From positions 1 through 15,839 of the forward strand of contig JAKAZJ010000006.1 in NCBI GenBank assembly GCA_021826565.1: 15,839 bases of DNA, in the 5' to 3' direction. The notes under the pieces are model-generated. The model had not been told where the DNA came from, did no database searches, and saw nothing but the letters and a program-made list of their open reading frames with translations. Shown in pieces: positions 1 through 6,448 of the stretch (position 1 is its first letter; each line of letters opens with the position of its first letter). The DNA comes from Pseudomonadota bacterium. Lineage in GTDB: Bacteria > Pseudomonadota > Alphaproteobacteria > Acetobacterales > Acetobacteraceae. Both the position numbers and the translations under genes were made by a program.

Positions 1-559
1 CGCACGCGCGGCACGACAGCTTCGGGCGCACATGCCGGGTGACGCGGAACGCCCCCGGCACGTAGTCCAGCACTTCCGTCACATCCTCGCCGAGGGCATG
101 CAGCTTGCCGCCGCAGTGCGGGCAGGCCCACGGCGCGGCGTGCTCCACCACATCGCGCGGCAAGCTCGCGGGCAGCGGCTTGCGCGCCGGCTTGCGTCGC
201 GCGGTCTCGGCCGGCGTTGATGCCGCGGGCGCTTTCGCCTCGGCGGGCGCGGTCTCGGCAATCTGCTCTTCCAGATCGCCGAGCAGCAGGTCGAGCTGTT
301 CGATCGCGCCGTGCAGCTTCTCCGAGGACGCACCGAACCGCTCGCGCAGCAGCCGCGCCAGGCGCAGCTTCAGTTGCTCGTTGCGCAGCACCTGTTCCTG
401 CAAGCCGTTGCGGGCAGCGATAAGTTCGGCTGCCTGCCGTTCCAGTTGTCCCACCTGCCGCGCCTGCTCGGCCGCATGCTCCGCCTCACGCTGCAACAAC
501 AAGCTGTGCAGGGCGATCACCTGACGCGGCAAGGTTGCAGGGTCGAGCGGTGTTGGCAT
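1..559 (-). CDS. IS66-family transposase (TnpC type), N-terminal part, runs off the left edge
   Basis: This is the DDE transposase of an IS66-type insertion sequence; the 186 N-terminal residues are visible and the catalytic domain lies outside the window. It starts at the ATG with first base 559. Residues about 20-75 form a leucine-rich coiled-coil-like stretch that ends in RLLRERFGASSEKL, a sequence typical of the IS66 N-terminus. An Ala/Pro/Lys-rich linker follows at about 101-132. A zinc finger comes next, with CPHC at 146-149 and CRAC at 183-186 around a typical ALGEDVTEVLDYVPG stretch. No tnpA or tnpB gene precedes it, so the element may belong to the single-ORF branch of the family, or may be a remnant. 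It abuts a truncated pabB-like gene. Family assignment is confident; whether the element is active cannot be judged. Confidence 0.9.
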   Translation of the reverse strand, partial: MPTPLDPATLPRQVIALHSLLLQREAEHAAEQARQVGQLERQAAELIAARNGLQEQVLRNEQLKLRLARLLRERFGASSEKLHGAIEQLDLLLGDLEEQIAETAPAEAKAPAASTPAETARRKPARKPLPASLPRDVVEHAAPWACPHCGGKLHALGEDVTEVLDYVPGAFRVTRHVRPKLSCRAC

Positions 560-638
560 GCGCTGGTGTCAACGCCGGAGGAAAAATGTATCGGCGGGCC
601 GGAGCAAAACTACATCACGGACGATGGCAGCCAGGTGC
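1..638 (-). mobile_element. IS66-type insertion sequence, one end only
   Basis: The element covers the transposase gene and about 80 bases upstream of it. Its outer boundary is inferred from where pabB homology stops: read on the minus strand, the PabB-like sequence PVPFAG breaks off near 638-643 and continues into unrelated sequence. I could not identify the terminal inverted repeat. The target duplication cannot be tested because the other end is outside the window. Confidence 0.6.
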
Positions 639-916
639 CCCGCGAACGGGACCGGCGCCTGCCCCGGCTCCAGCAGCCAGCGCGCCAACTCGCGCTGCAA
701 GGCTTGGAACGGATCTCCCTCGACAGGTGTGCCGTTCACGGTGACGCAGGCGCCCTTCGCCTCCAACACCTGAAACGGCTCGACGCACAGGTAGCTGTAA
801 CGGCTGCGCGGGTCAGCCGGCGCCGCGCTATCCAGCCAGGTCACATACGGGTCGTCCGACCAAACTGCGAACGCCTCGGCCGGGTGACGCCAAGCGATCT
901 CCTGGATATGGATCAT
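638..916 (-). pseudogene. pabB: Aminodeoxychorismate synthase component I, 5' fragment truncated by IS66
   Basis: The intact enzyme makes 4-amino-4-deoxychorismate from chorismate for folate synthesis. Only the N-terminal ~90 residues remain. They carry the features of a PabB/TrpE N-terminal domain: DDPYVTWLDSA, RYSYLCVEPF, then VNGTPVEGDPFQALQRELARW and PVPFAG. In intact family members the last motif normally continues into a Gly-rich GGAVG-like segment. Here the frame passes instead into IS-derived codons and stops at 569. The chosen start is the ATG at 916; a TTG at 955 is an in-frame alternative. The C-terminal chorismate-binding catalytic domain is missing, so the fragment cannot be functional alone. 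The rest of the gene may lie beyond the left edge on the far side of the IS. TrpE cannot be fully excluded from this fragment. Confidence 0.7.
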
Positions 917-1037
917 CGTGCCACGTTGAATACGCGTCTGGCTGGGACGGGGCAAGCGAATACGCCCAGTGTGAAACAGGTGCGCCTATCAACGGATAGT
1001 CATTTATGGGGTCTATCGTGCGATTACCTATCTCTCT

Positions 1038-1067
1038 TTGACTCTGCACGCCTCAGATCGGTAGCCT
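1038..1067 (+). promoter_or_regulatory. Possible sigma-70 promoter of the panB-like gene
   Basis: TTGACT at 1038-1043 matches five of six bases of a -35 box. TAGCCT at 1062-1067, after an 18-base spacer, is a weak -10. It lies about 60 bases upstream of the start codon, in the gap between the pabB fragment and the panB-like gene. Sequence match only. Confidence 0.25.
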
Positions 1068-1129
1068 AGGACCGACGCGGCAGAGCGCGACCGAGACCAA
1101 ATTCACGCCGATCAATCGGGAGAGGAAAC

Positions 1130-2083
1130 ATGAGCATACCTTCGACAACGCAAGCCGGCTCGCCTCCGCGCAGGAAGGTGACGATCCCCGCCCTGGTCAA
1201 GAAGATGGAGCGCGGCGATGCCATCGTGCAGATGGCCATCTACGATTATCGAAGTGCGGTGATCGCCGACCGCCTCGGGATCGATATTCTTTGCGTTTCC
1301 GATTCCGGCGGCATGATCCTGTTTGGCCATCGCAGCACGGTGACGGTGAGTTTCGAGGAAGTCATGTTCATGGCGCAGGGGGTCGATCGTGGCTCGCGCT
1401 ATGGGCTGCGCATGGTCGACATGCCGTATTGGAGCTTTCACGTCTCCCCGCAGCAGGCGGTGGAGAACGCAGGCAGGTTCGTCTCCCAGGCGAATGCCGA
1501 GGTGATGAAATGCGAGGGTAACCGGCATCACGTGCCCGCTATCGAGGCCATCATCCAGGCCGGCATCCCGGTTCAGGGACACATCGGTGTCACGCCCATG
1601 CGCATGCCGCAGCTCGGCGGTTACGCCGCGCAGGGGAAGACGGCGGAAGCCGCGCTCGCCCTGGTCGAGGATGCCAAGGCCATGGTCGATGCGGGCTGCT
1701 TCTCGATCCTGTGTGAGGTGACGACCGAGGAAGTGTGCCAGTATCTGACTGAGACGCTTCCGGTGCCAGTGATCAGCCTCGGTGCGGGGAACAAGGCGCA
1801 CGGCGTGCACATCATCACCTCGGATCTGTTCCATCTTTACGAGGAGCATGTGCCGCGCCACTCGAAGATCTACACGGACCTCATTCCGATCATCGAGGAT
1901 GTCTATACGCGCTACATGACGGACGTGCGCGACCGGACCTATCCGGGCCCGGAACATACGGCCTATATGACCCCGAAGGACCTTGAAGGATTCGCGCGCA
2001 AGGTCAACTGGACGAACCCGCCGATCGAGGCGGCGGAAGGGCGCGAGAGAGAGAGGCGGGCGCGCAAAGCCGCCGCGGAGTAG
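1130..2083 (+). CDS. Divergent 3-methyl-2-oxobutanoate hydroxymethyltransferase (PanB-like)
   Basis: PanB transfers a hydroxymethyl group from 5,10-methylene-THF to 2-oxoisovalerate, forming ketopantoate, in the cytoplasm. The 317-residue protein keeps the (beta/alpha)8 landmarks: VSDSGGMILFGHRST at 56-70, VDMPYWSF at 96-103, HIGVTPMRMPQLGGYAAQGK at 151-170, and LGAGNKAHG at 217-225. The family's metal-binding acids (D58, D97, E129) and catalytic acid (E196) are all in place by motif alignment. Homology runs to PGPEHTAY at about 272-279. A charged tail of about 37 residues follows and makes it longer than typical PanB (about 265). Several normally invariant positions differ (SDSGG for GDSLG, CEGN for EGG), so it is probably a paralogue with another oxoacid or aldehyde substrate. 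The ribosome-binding site GGGAGAGGAA lies at 1118-1127. The gene is monocistronic and ends in a strong hairpin. Neighbours with one-carbon roles suggest, but do not prove, a C1 function. Confidence 0.8.
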   Translation: MSIPSTTQAGSPPRRKVTIPALVKKMERGDAIVQMAIYDYRSAVIADRLGIDILCVSDSGGMILFGHRSTVTVSFEEVMFMAQGVDRGSRYGLRMVDMPYWSFHVSPQQAVENAGRFVSQANAEVMKCEGNRHHVPAIEAIIQAGIPVQGHIGVTPMRMPQLGGYAAQGKTAEAALALVEDAKAMVDAGCFSILCEVTTEEVCQYLTETLPVPVISLGAGNKAHGVHIITSDLFHLYEEHVPRHSKIYTDLIPIIEDVYTRYMTDVRDRTYPGPEHTAYMTPKDLEGFARKVNWTNPPIEAAEGRERERRARKAAAE

Positions 2084-2094
2084 GCGGTTGCATT

Positions 2095-2127
2095 CAACCC
2101 GCCGGCGACAGCGGCGCCGGCGGGTTG
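2095..2127. terminator. Perfect 13-bp hairpin after the panB-like gene
   Basis: The arms at 2095-2107 and 2115-2127 are perfectly complementary (CAACCCGCCGGCG and its inverse) with a 7-base loop. The hairpin starts 11 bases after the panB-like stop and lies downstream of the convergent cyclo-ligase gene, so it can serve both. There is no real T-run on either side, so termination may be weak or factor-assisted. Confidence 0.7.
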
Positions 2128-2170
2128 TTGCACTGCTCCCGTCGCGCCGACCGCATATCGCGCGATTGTA

Positions 2171-2761
2171 TCAGCGGTTCTGCATGCCTGCTTCCGTCAC
2201 GATGAAGTCCATGGGTACGTCGTGTGGCTGCGGGCACACGCTGTCCAGGCGCGACAGCTCAAAGCCGACGCCGATCACGCGCGGGCGTGGTGAGAGCGCG
2301 GCCAGCGTGCGGTCAAAATAGCCGCCGCCATAGCCCAGGCGGTAATTGGCCGCATCGAAACCGACGAGGGGCGCCAACACGGTGTCCGGAACAAGCCTGT
2401 CCGCGGATTTTGGAATCGGAATCCCCAGAACCCCAGACTCCATCGCGCAATCGGGAGTCCATGGACGGAATATCAGGGGCGCGTTCCGCGCGGCTACCAC
2501 CGGTAGCGCGGCCCGCCAAGCCTCGGTAGCCAGCAATTCCGTGACGAGCGCGCGGGCATCGAACTCGCCTTTGAACGGCCAGTAGAAGCCGATGACACGG
2601 CCGGGCAGGCCACGGAGCAAGGGACCGAGATGGCTCTCGATCCTTGCGCCCCATGCGGTTCGCCGCGCGGGGCCGGCGGCCATGCGGCGTTCGAGCAGGG
2701 CGGTGCGCATCTCCCGACGCCAGGGGCGCACGTCCTCCCATCCCCCCGTGACCGGCGTCAT
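2171..2761 (-). CDS. 5-formyltetrahydrofolate cyclo-ligase
   Basis: The enzyme uses ATP to turn 5-formyl-THF into 5,10-methenyl-THF, returning a storage folate to the one-carbon pool. The 196-residue product has the family's full length. Near the N-terminus is the basic helix WRREMRTALLERR (14-26). FYWPFKGEFD occupies 59-68. The ATP/phosphate-binding signature LGYGGGYFDR lies at 142-151, preceded by PLVGFDAANYR. The C-terminal HDVPMDFIVTE motif is at 180-190. The ATG at 2761 fits the family N-terminus; the frame stays open upstream to 3031, but that extension is Arg/Ser-rich and has no family homology. In many alphaproteobacteria this gene sits just downstream of 6S RNA, which makes the 180-base structured leader noteworthy. 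The gene converges with the panB-like gene. Confidence 0.92.
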   Translation of the reverse strand: MTPVTGGWEDVRPWRREMRTALLERRMAAGPARRTAWGARIESHLGPLLRGLPGRVIGFYWPFKGEFDARALVTELLATEAWRAALPVVAARNAPLIFRPWTPDCAMESGVLGIPIPKSADRLVPDTVLAPLVGFDAANYRLGYGGGYFDRTLAALSPRPRVIGVGFELSRLDSVCPQPHDVPMDFIVTEAGMQNR

Positions 2762-2774
2762 GGCGCGGTTCCCG

Positions 2775-2945
2775 GGTTGCCGGTGTGGGACGGACGCCCG
2801 AATTTCCACTCGCCTGCGACGAACGGACGCAGCGGACGGCGAGCGGCCATAGGCGCTGCGCCGGCGGACGGCATGATCCCCAGCCGGCGCCTCCTGGATC
2901 CCGATGCAAGACCTGCAAGAAGCATCTTCCACCTCCGGCGACGTA
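2775..2945 (-). ncRNA. Candidate 6S RNA upstream of the cyclo-ligase gene (tentative)
   Basis: In many proteobacteria the 6S RNA gene (ssrS) directly precedes the 5-formyl-THF cyclo-ligase gene, and this leader has the right size (about 170 bases). Read on the minus strand, the ends can close as GCCGG-GTG with CAC-CCGGC, with small bulges. An inner GCGCCGGC/GCCGGCGC hairpin and a second hairpin, CTCGCC...CTGCG-loop-CGCAG-GCGAG, follow. I do not see an unambiguous conserved 6S bubble sequence, so the call rests on synteny and general foldability. The boundaries are approximate. It could simply be a GC-rich leader. Confidence 0.28.
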
Positions 2946-2950
2946 CGCAC

Positions 2951-2968
2951 TCGCGCCAACTGGCGCGA
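2951..2968. repeat. Palindrome, 8-bp arms
   Basis: TCGCGCCA at 2951-2958 and its exact complement TGGCGCGA at 2961-2968 are separated by two bases. It shares its last base with the next palindrome. It lies in the region between the minus-strand cyclo-ligase and the plus-strand msm operon, so an operator role is possible. Confidence 0.6.
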
Positions 2969-2993
2969 TGCCTGATAAGATGCGATCAGGCAT
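2968..2993. promoter_or_regulatory. Palindrome, 9-bp arms with 8-base spacer; possible operator
   Basis: ATGCCTGAT at 2968-2976 and ATCAGGCAT at 2985-2993 are perfect inverted repeats. The dyad is less GC-rich than its surroundings and lies about 390 bases before msmA and about 205 bases before the cyclo-ligase start, on the far side of the candidate 6S RNA. It resembles a dimeric repressor or activator site. No DNA-binding regulator is encoded in the window, and the cognate protein is unknown. Confidence 0.4.
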
Positions 2994-3013
2994 TCGCGAC
3001 GGGAAACTGTCAA
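2986..3013 (-). promoter_or_regulatory. Possible promoter for the 6S candidate/cyclo-ligase transcript
   Basis: On the minus strand a perfect TTGACA (-35) occupies 3008-3013. At normal spacing the -10 region (about CCTGAT) overlaps the right arm of the 9-bp palindrome, so a protein bound to the dyad could block it. The -10 match is poor. Confidence 0.3.
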
Positions 3014-3031
3014 GCCGGGGAAACGCCGCAT

Positions 3032-3059
3032 TTGTGCAGAAATATCATAGTTTTATGCT
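3032..3059 (+). promoter_or_regulatory. Possible promoter of msmABC in an AT-rich patch
   Basis: The 621-base gap before msmA contains a distinct AT-rich stretch (about 3030-3095) in otherwise GC-rich DNA. TTGTGC at 3032-3037 and TATGCT at 3054-3059, 16 bases apart, are a plausible sigma-70 pair. It would give a long leader of about 320 bases, in which I see no riboswitch or other clear element. Confidence 0.28.
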
Positions 3060-3382
3060 ATTAGCCGATAGAACATATTGTCTTTACAGGCAGTGGATCA
3101 GGTAGCACAGTTTCTCGAGGACCGAAGGGTCGTATGCAGGCTGGCGGGCTGGAAGCCGGTGGGGAAAGTCTATGAAAGCGTTCGGTCATGGCCGCGTTCG
3201 ACATGTGAGAGTCGCGCGTGCCATCTGGAGGACCGCCCCTGGCGGCCGATCTTGCACCCGATGATCCCGAAAGCCGAATGTCTGGCGCGGCGTGTCTTCG
3301 GGATCCTGCGCGCAGCCCGTCCCCTCGGCATGTCGGCCTCGCCTGCGCGAACGCCCAGCTTTGCCCCGAGAGGAGAGGTGTG

Positions 3383-4618
3383 ATGACGGCACTTGCGATC
3401 GATCCAACCCGGTATGACGAAGGCCAGGCGATGCCTTCGGTGGACAGCCGGATCTACGGTGACCATGATATCTTCGAGGAGGAGGTCGAGAAAATCTGGA
3501 AGAGGGTCTGGCTCCTCACGGTCCACGAGTCGGAGCTTGCGGAACCACTCGATTTCCGCACGCTGACGGTAGCGCGCGAGCCGGTGATCATCGTGCGCGG
3601 CGCTGACAACAAGATCCGGGCATTCCTCAATGTCTGCCCGCATCGTGGCAATCTGATCGTTCGTCAGCCCTCCGGCAGCCTGAAGGTCGCGGAACCGTCG
3701 GGCAATGCCAACCACATGACCTGCATGTTCCACGCCTGGCAGTTCGACAGCTTCGGCCGCTGCGCCGATATCCCCCGCATGAAGCAGGGGTACCAGGACC
3801 GTCTTCAGAAGGCGGACGTGGGGTTGAAGGAGCTCCCCTGCGAGGTGGCCTATGGCGGCTTCGTCTGGCTCTCGCTCAACCGGGATCCCGGTCCGCTCTC
3901 GGCGTTCATCGGGCCGGCGCTCGATGTCCTGAAGACCGAGCTCGACAGCGAGCCGCTGGATGTTTTCCACTACCACAAGGCGATCATTCCGAGCAATTAT
4001 AAGCTCTGGCACGATACCAACAGCGAATTCTACCATGATTACATGCATTATTTTAACCGCGCGACGGGCATGTTGCACAAGGGCTACTTCGAGCGCCGGT
4101 ATACCGCCTTCCCGAATGGTCACGCTGAGGTCGGCTCGATGGAGGTGAAATACGATGCCTATGAGGGTGCCGCCGAGCGACCGCTTTCCTTCCCGGGAAT
4201 GCCGATCAACGGCTGGAAGTTGGTCGACCTCTTCCCGGGCACGACATACAACCTTCGCGGCTCCTCATTGCGCATCGACACAATGACCCCGATTGGCCCG
4301 GACCTCGTGATGATCGAGTTTCGCGGCCTCGGATTGAAAAGCGATACGCCGGAACAGCGCGCGCAGCGGGTCCGGGACCACAATACCATCTGGGGGCCGT
4401 TCGGCCGCAACCTGCACGAGGACCTTCTGGGGATCACCGGTCAGGGCGTGGCAATGCGGCCGGGCACCGGGCCGCGCCGGGTGTTACACGGGCGGCATGA
4501 GGACAGCACGATCCACGACGAGATCGGGATGCGCCATTATTACGCCGAATGGGCGCAGCGGATGGGCCGTTCCCCGGCCGATCCCATGGCCTCGCCTATC
4601 GCTGCCGCCGCGGAGTAG
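3383..4618 (+). CDS. msmA: Methanesulfonate monooxygenase, hydroxylase large (alpha) subunit
   Basis: This is the Rieske non-heme iron oxygenase subunit that would hydroxylate methanesulfonate, which then breaks down to formaldehyde and sulfite. It has 411 residues. The Rieske centre is C85-P-H87 and C114-M-F-H117, with 26 residues between the pairs instead of the usual 15-17. This long spacer is the feature reported for MsmA of Methylosulfonomonas and is the main reason for the specific call. The catalytic domain carries KLWHDTNSEFYHDYMHYFNR at 207-226, with H218 and H222 as likely iron ligands, and RNLHEDLLGITGQG at 342-355, where D347 is the probable carboxylate ligand. The ATG at 3383 has a strong AGGAGAGG site at 3371-3378; an upstream in-frame extension to 3218 lacks homology. 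It begins an operon with msmB and msmC. Another sulfonate or aromatic acid remains possible as substrate. Confidence 0.83.
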   Translation: MTALAIDPTRYDEGQAMPSVDSRIYGDHDIFEEEVEKIWKRVWLLTVHESELAEPLDFRTLTVAREPVIIVRGADNKIRAFLNVCPHRGNLIVRQPSGSLKVAEPSGNANHMTCMFHAWQFDSFGRCADIPRMKQGYQDRLQKADVGLKELPCEVAYGGFVWLSLNRDPGPLSAFIGPALDVLKTELDSEPLDVFHYHKAIIPSNYKLWHDTNSEFYHDYMHYFNRATGMLHKGYFERRYTAFPNGHAEVGSMEVKYDAYEGAAERPLSFPGMPINGWKLVDLFPGTTYNLRGSSLRIDTMTPIGPDLVMIEFRGLGLKSDTPEQRAQRVRDHNTIWGPFGRNLHEDLLGITGQGVAMRPGTGPRRVLHGRHEDSTIHDEIGMRHYYAEWAQRMGRSPADPMASPIAAAAE

Positions 4619-4690
4619 TGGATACGGCGGACGCGGCCGGGAAAGGCAATATCCCCCCTGGTCGCGTCCCGCAAATTCGGAGGAAATGTC

Positions 4691-5200
4691 ATGACTACTG
4701 TCCAAGGTGCCGAGCACGATCCCGTGCGCGAAGCGGTCCGGGAGACGATCTATCGCGCCTGTCTCCTGCTCGATGACGGGCGGTTCTCGGATTGGCTCAG
4801 CCTGTGCGCGCCTGATTTCTGTTACAAGATCACAGCCTACAGCCCCGAGATCCGCAAGGACATGACCTGGTACGAGCAGGACATCGACGGGTTGAAGAAC
4901 ATGATCGAGATGCTGCCGAGGCACAACACCGACCACGGCCGCCTCATGCGGCACGCGACGGTCTATACCATCGAGATCGACCGCGCCAAAGGCGAGGCCG
5001 TCGCGACCACCGCCTTCTCCTGCTATCGCACTGCGCTGGATGGGATGAACTCGCATCTGGATGCCGGCGAGTCGCAGCTTTTCGTGATCGGGAAGTACTA
5101 CGACAGGCTGCGGCTCGACAATGACGGGCCACGGTTCGTGGAGCGCAGGGTTGTGCTGGAGACGCGCCGGCTGGATAAAGGCTCGCACTATCCGGTCTGA
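4691..5200 (+). CDS. msmB: Methanesulfonate monooxygenase, hydroxylase small (beta) subunit
   Basis: This is the structural beta subunit of the Rieske oxygenase, with the NTF2/SnoaL-like cone fold; it packs against MsmA and has no cofactor. The 169-residue protein has the usual N-terminal helix region (VREAVRETIYRACLLLDDGRFSDWLSLCAPDFCYKI). The typical basic middle follows, HNTDHGRLMRHATVYTIEID, and then the C-terminal strand LFVIGKYYDRLRL...FVERRVVLETRRLDKGSHYPV. Its length fits beta subunits (about 160-180). It lies 72 bases after msmA and has a good GGAGGAA site at 4679-4685. Its place between a Rieske alpha subunit and a Rieske ferredoxin supports the role. Substrate specificity cannot be read from this subunit. 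Confidence 0.82.
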   Translation: MTTVQGAEHDPVREAVRETIYRACLLLDDGRFSDWLSLCAPDFCYKITAYSPEIRKDMTWYEQDIDGLKNMIEMLPRHNTDHGRLMRHATVYTIEIDRAKGEAVATTAFSCYRTALDGMNSHLDAGESQLFVIGKYYDRLRLDNDGPRFVERRVVLETRRLDKGSHYPV

Positions 5201-5241
5201 CAGACCGCACCCGGCCACCGTCGATAACGAGAGGCTCTCCT

Positions 5242-5574
5242 GTGACTTGGCAGAGACTATGTTCCCTGGGCGATCTCGATGAAGGGCGCCTGAAAAAGAT
5301 CGACCACGCCGGCGTCGCGATCATGGCAACCCTGATCGACGGCGCCGCGGTGGCGCTCCCGCCGCGCTGTCCCCATATGTCCGAGCCGCTCGAGGAGTCC
5401 GGCGTCTGCGACCACGGGACGCTCACCTGCACGAAGCACGTCTGGCAATGGGATCTGCGCACCGGTGAACCGCAAGGTCTCGCGGAGAAGCCGCTGAGCC
5501 TCTACCCGACGGAATGCCGGGACGCAGAGGTCTGGATCAACTTCGAGCACGAACTGGCCTACGAATACGATTGA
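5242..5574 (+). CDS. msmC: Methanesulfonate monooxygenase, Rieske ferredoxin
   Basis: This small electron carrier passes electrons from the reductase MsmD to the MsmA Rieske centre. The 110-residue protein has a Rieske [2Fe-2S] site: C43-P-H45 and C63-T-K-H66, with a 17-residue spacer as in ordinary Rieske ferredoxins. It is therefore a second, different Rieske protein in the operon, unlike MsmA with its 26-residue spacer. DLRTGEP after the second pair is typical of ferredoxin components. The start is the GTG at 5242, behind GAGAGG at 5229-5234, 41 bases after msmB; no ATG near it gives a better N-terminus. It is the last plus-strand gene of the operon, and a repeat element begins immediately after its stop. 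Confidence 0.85.
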   Translation: MTWQRLCSLGDLDEGRLKKIDHAGVAIMATLIDGAAVALPPRCPHMSEPLEESGVCDHGTLTCTKHVWQWDLRTGEPQGLAEKPLSLYPTECRDAEVWINFEHELAYEYD

Positions 5575-5575
5575 C

Positions 5576-5874
5576 GCCACTTTTCGGTTCTTCGCTGTTT
5601 GGAGTGGGTAGCGGGCCCGGCCGGCAGCCCGGGGCAAGGTGCCCGACCTGACCGAGCGTGGTGCCGTGCTCGCCGCCGTCAAGAACGCTGCGCGCCGCGC
5701 AAGGGCGCGGTGGCCCGCGAAGGGGCGGGCCATCCTTGACCGCGGCTCCGCTCGGCGCCCTGGAGATGTCAGGTCGGGACGGAGAAACGGCTCCCAGCCG
5801 AACCGAGAAACGCCACAGAAGGGGGTGGCATGGGAGCGCCCTACCCACACCAAACAGCGAGGAGGCCACTTTTC
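5576..5874. repeat. MITE-like repeat element of about 300 bp with inverted ends and flanking direct repeats
   Basis: Inverted ends lie at 5592-5611 and 5841-5860 and match at 19 of 20 bases. Outside them a 10-base direct repeat, GCCACTTTTC, occurs at 5576-5585 and 5865-5874, as a target-site duplication would. The interior is highly palindromic. CCCGACCTGACCGAGCG at 5642-5658 pairs with 5749-5755 plus 5768-5778. Short hairpins lie at 5695-5710 and 5711-5732 (TGGCCCGC/GCGGGCCA). I see no credible protein in it. It fills the gap between the convergent msmC and CNB-domain genes and could act as a transcription end for both. A non-autonomous transposon is the simplest reading; an integrated palindromic repeat of another kind is possible. 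Confidence 0.65.
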
Positions 5875-5942
5875 CGATGGGGCGGGGGACAAATCCCTCG
5901 CCGGGGCTATGCCTCGATGTTCAGCCCTGGCCATGTTCCCGA

Positions 5943-6422
5943 TTATGTTACGCTGCTCAGCAATGTGCTCTGTTCGAGGAAGCTCTGCGTGATCATCCTC
6001 GCCAGGCGCTGCATCACGAGAAATCCCGCGCGCGGGTCCTCCTCCAGCACCTCCAGCAGCTGGCGCCCATCGATCTCCAGCAGCCGGCTCGGTTCAAGCG
6101 CGGCCACCGTCGCGATGCGCCGGGGTTGATCGGCGAGCAACGCCGCCCATCCCAGGATATCGCCCGGGCGGATAACCGAGCCGCCGGCGGCGGGCCGGCC
6201 GTCGCCGCCCAAGGTAAAGCGGAGACGACCGTTACAGATGACATAAACGTTGCGGGCCGGATCGCCGACCGAATAGAGGATATCGCCCTCATCGACCTCC
6301 CGCGCACGCGACAGCGCCGCGATCCGCTCTATGGTCGGTTCAGAGACACCGGCGAGGATCTGCATCCGTCGCAGGACGGTCGGAACATCCCGGGCAGGGA
6401 TGGAGCTTGCATCGGACGGCAT
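5943..6422 (-). CDS. Orphan cyclic-nucleotide-binding-domain protein without DNA-binding domain
   Basis: The 159-residue protein is a single CRP-type sensor domain. Residues about 41-130 form the beta-roll: VDEGDILYSVGDPARNVYVICNGRL, then VIRPGDILGWAALL and RIATVAAL. A C-terminal helix (about 133-152) resembles the CRP dimerisation helix. There is no helix-turn-helix and no membrane segment, so it is not a CRP/FNR transcription factor by itself. In the phosphate-binding cassette the Glu that normally contacts the cyclic nucleotide ribose is replaced (GWAALL instead of GE-ALL), while an Arg is kept at ...PRRIATV. It may therefore bind another ligand, or none. It lies 26 bases downstream of msmD on the same strand and is probably co-transcribed with it. 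A regulatory or redox-sensing role for the oxygenase is inference. Confidence 0.8.
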   Translation of the reverse strand: MPSDASSIPARDVPTVLRRMQILAGVSEPTIERIAALSRAREVDEGDILYSVGDPARNVYVICNGRLRFTLGGDGRPAAGGSVIRPGDILGWAALLADQPRRIATVAALEPSRLLEIDGRQLLEVLEEDPRAGFLVMQRLARMITQSFLEQSTLLSSVT

Positions 6423-6448
6423 GGGTCATCTCCCGGAGAGACGTTGAT

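Noticed and set aside
311..1069. Plus-strand open frame (252 codons) over the IS66 and pabB region
   Set aside because: It is antisense to both recognisable minus-strand proteins and shows no domain features.
3230..3270. Possible sigma-54 promoter (TGGC and TTGC around 3240-3257) before msmA
   Set aside because: The spacing between TGGC and TTGC is eight bases instead of seven, and the intervening AC is absent.
3218..3382. N-terminal extension of MsmA
   Set aside because: No homology and no ribosome-binding site there, whereas the ATG at 3383 has a strong AGGAGAGG.
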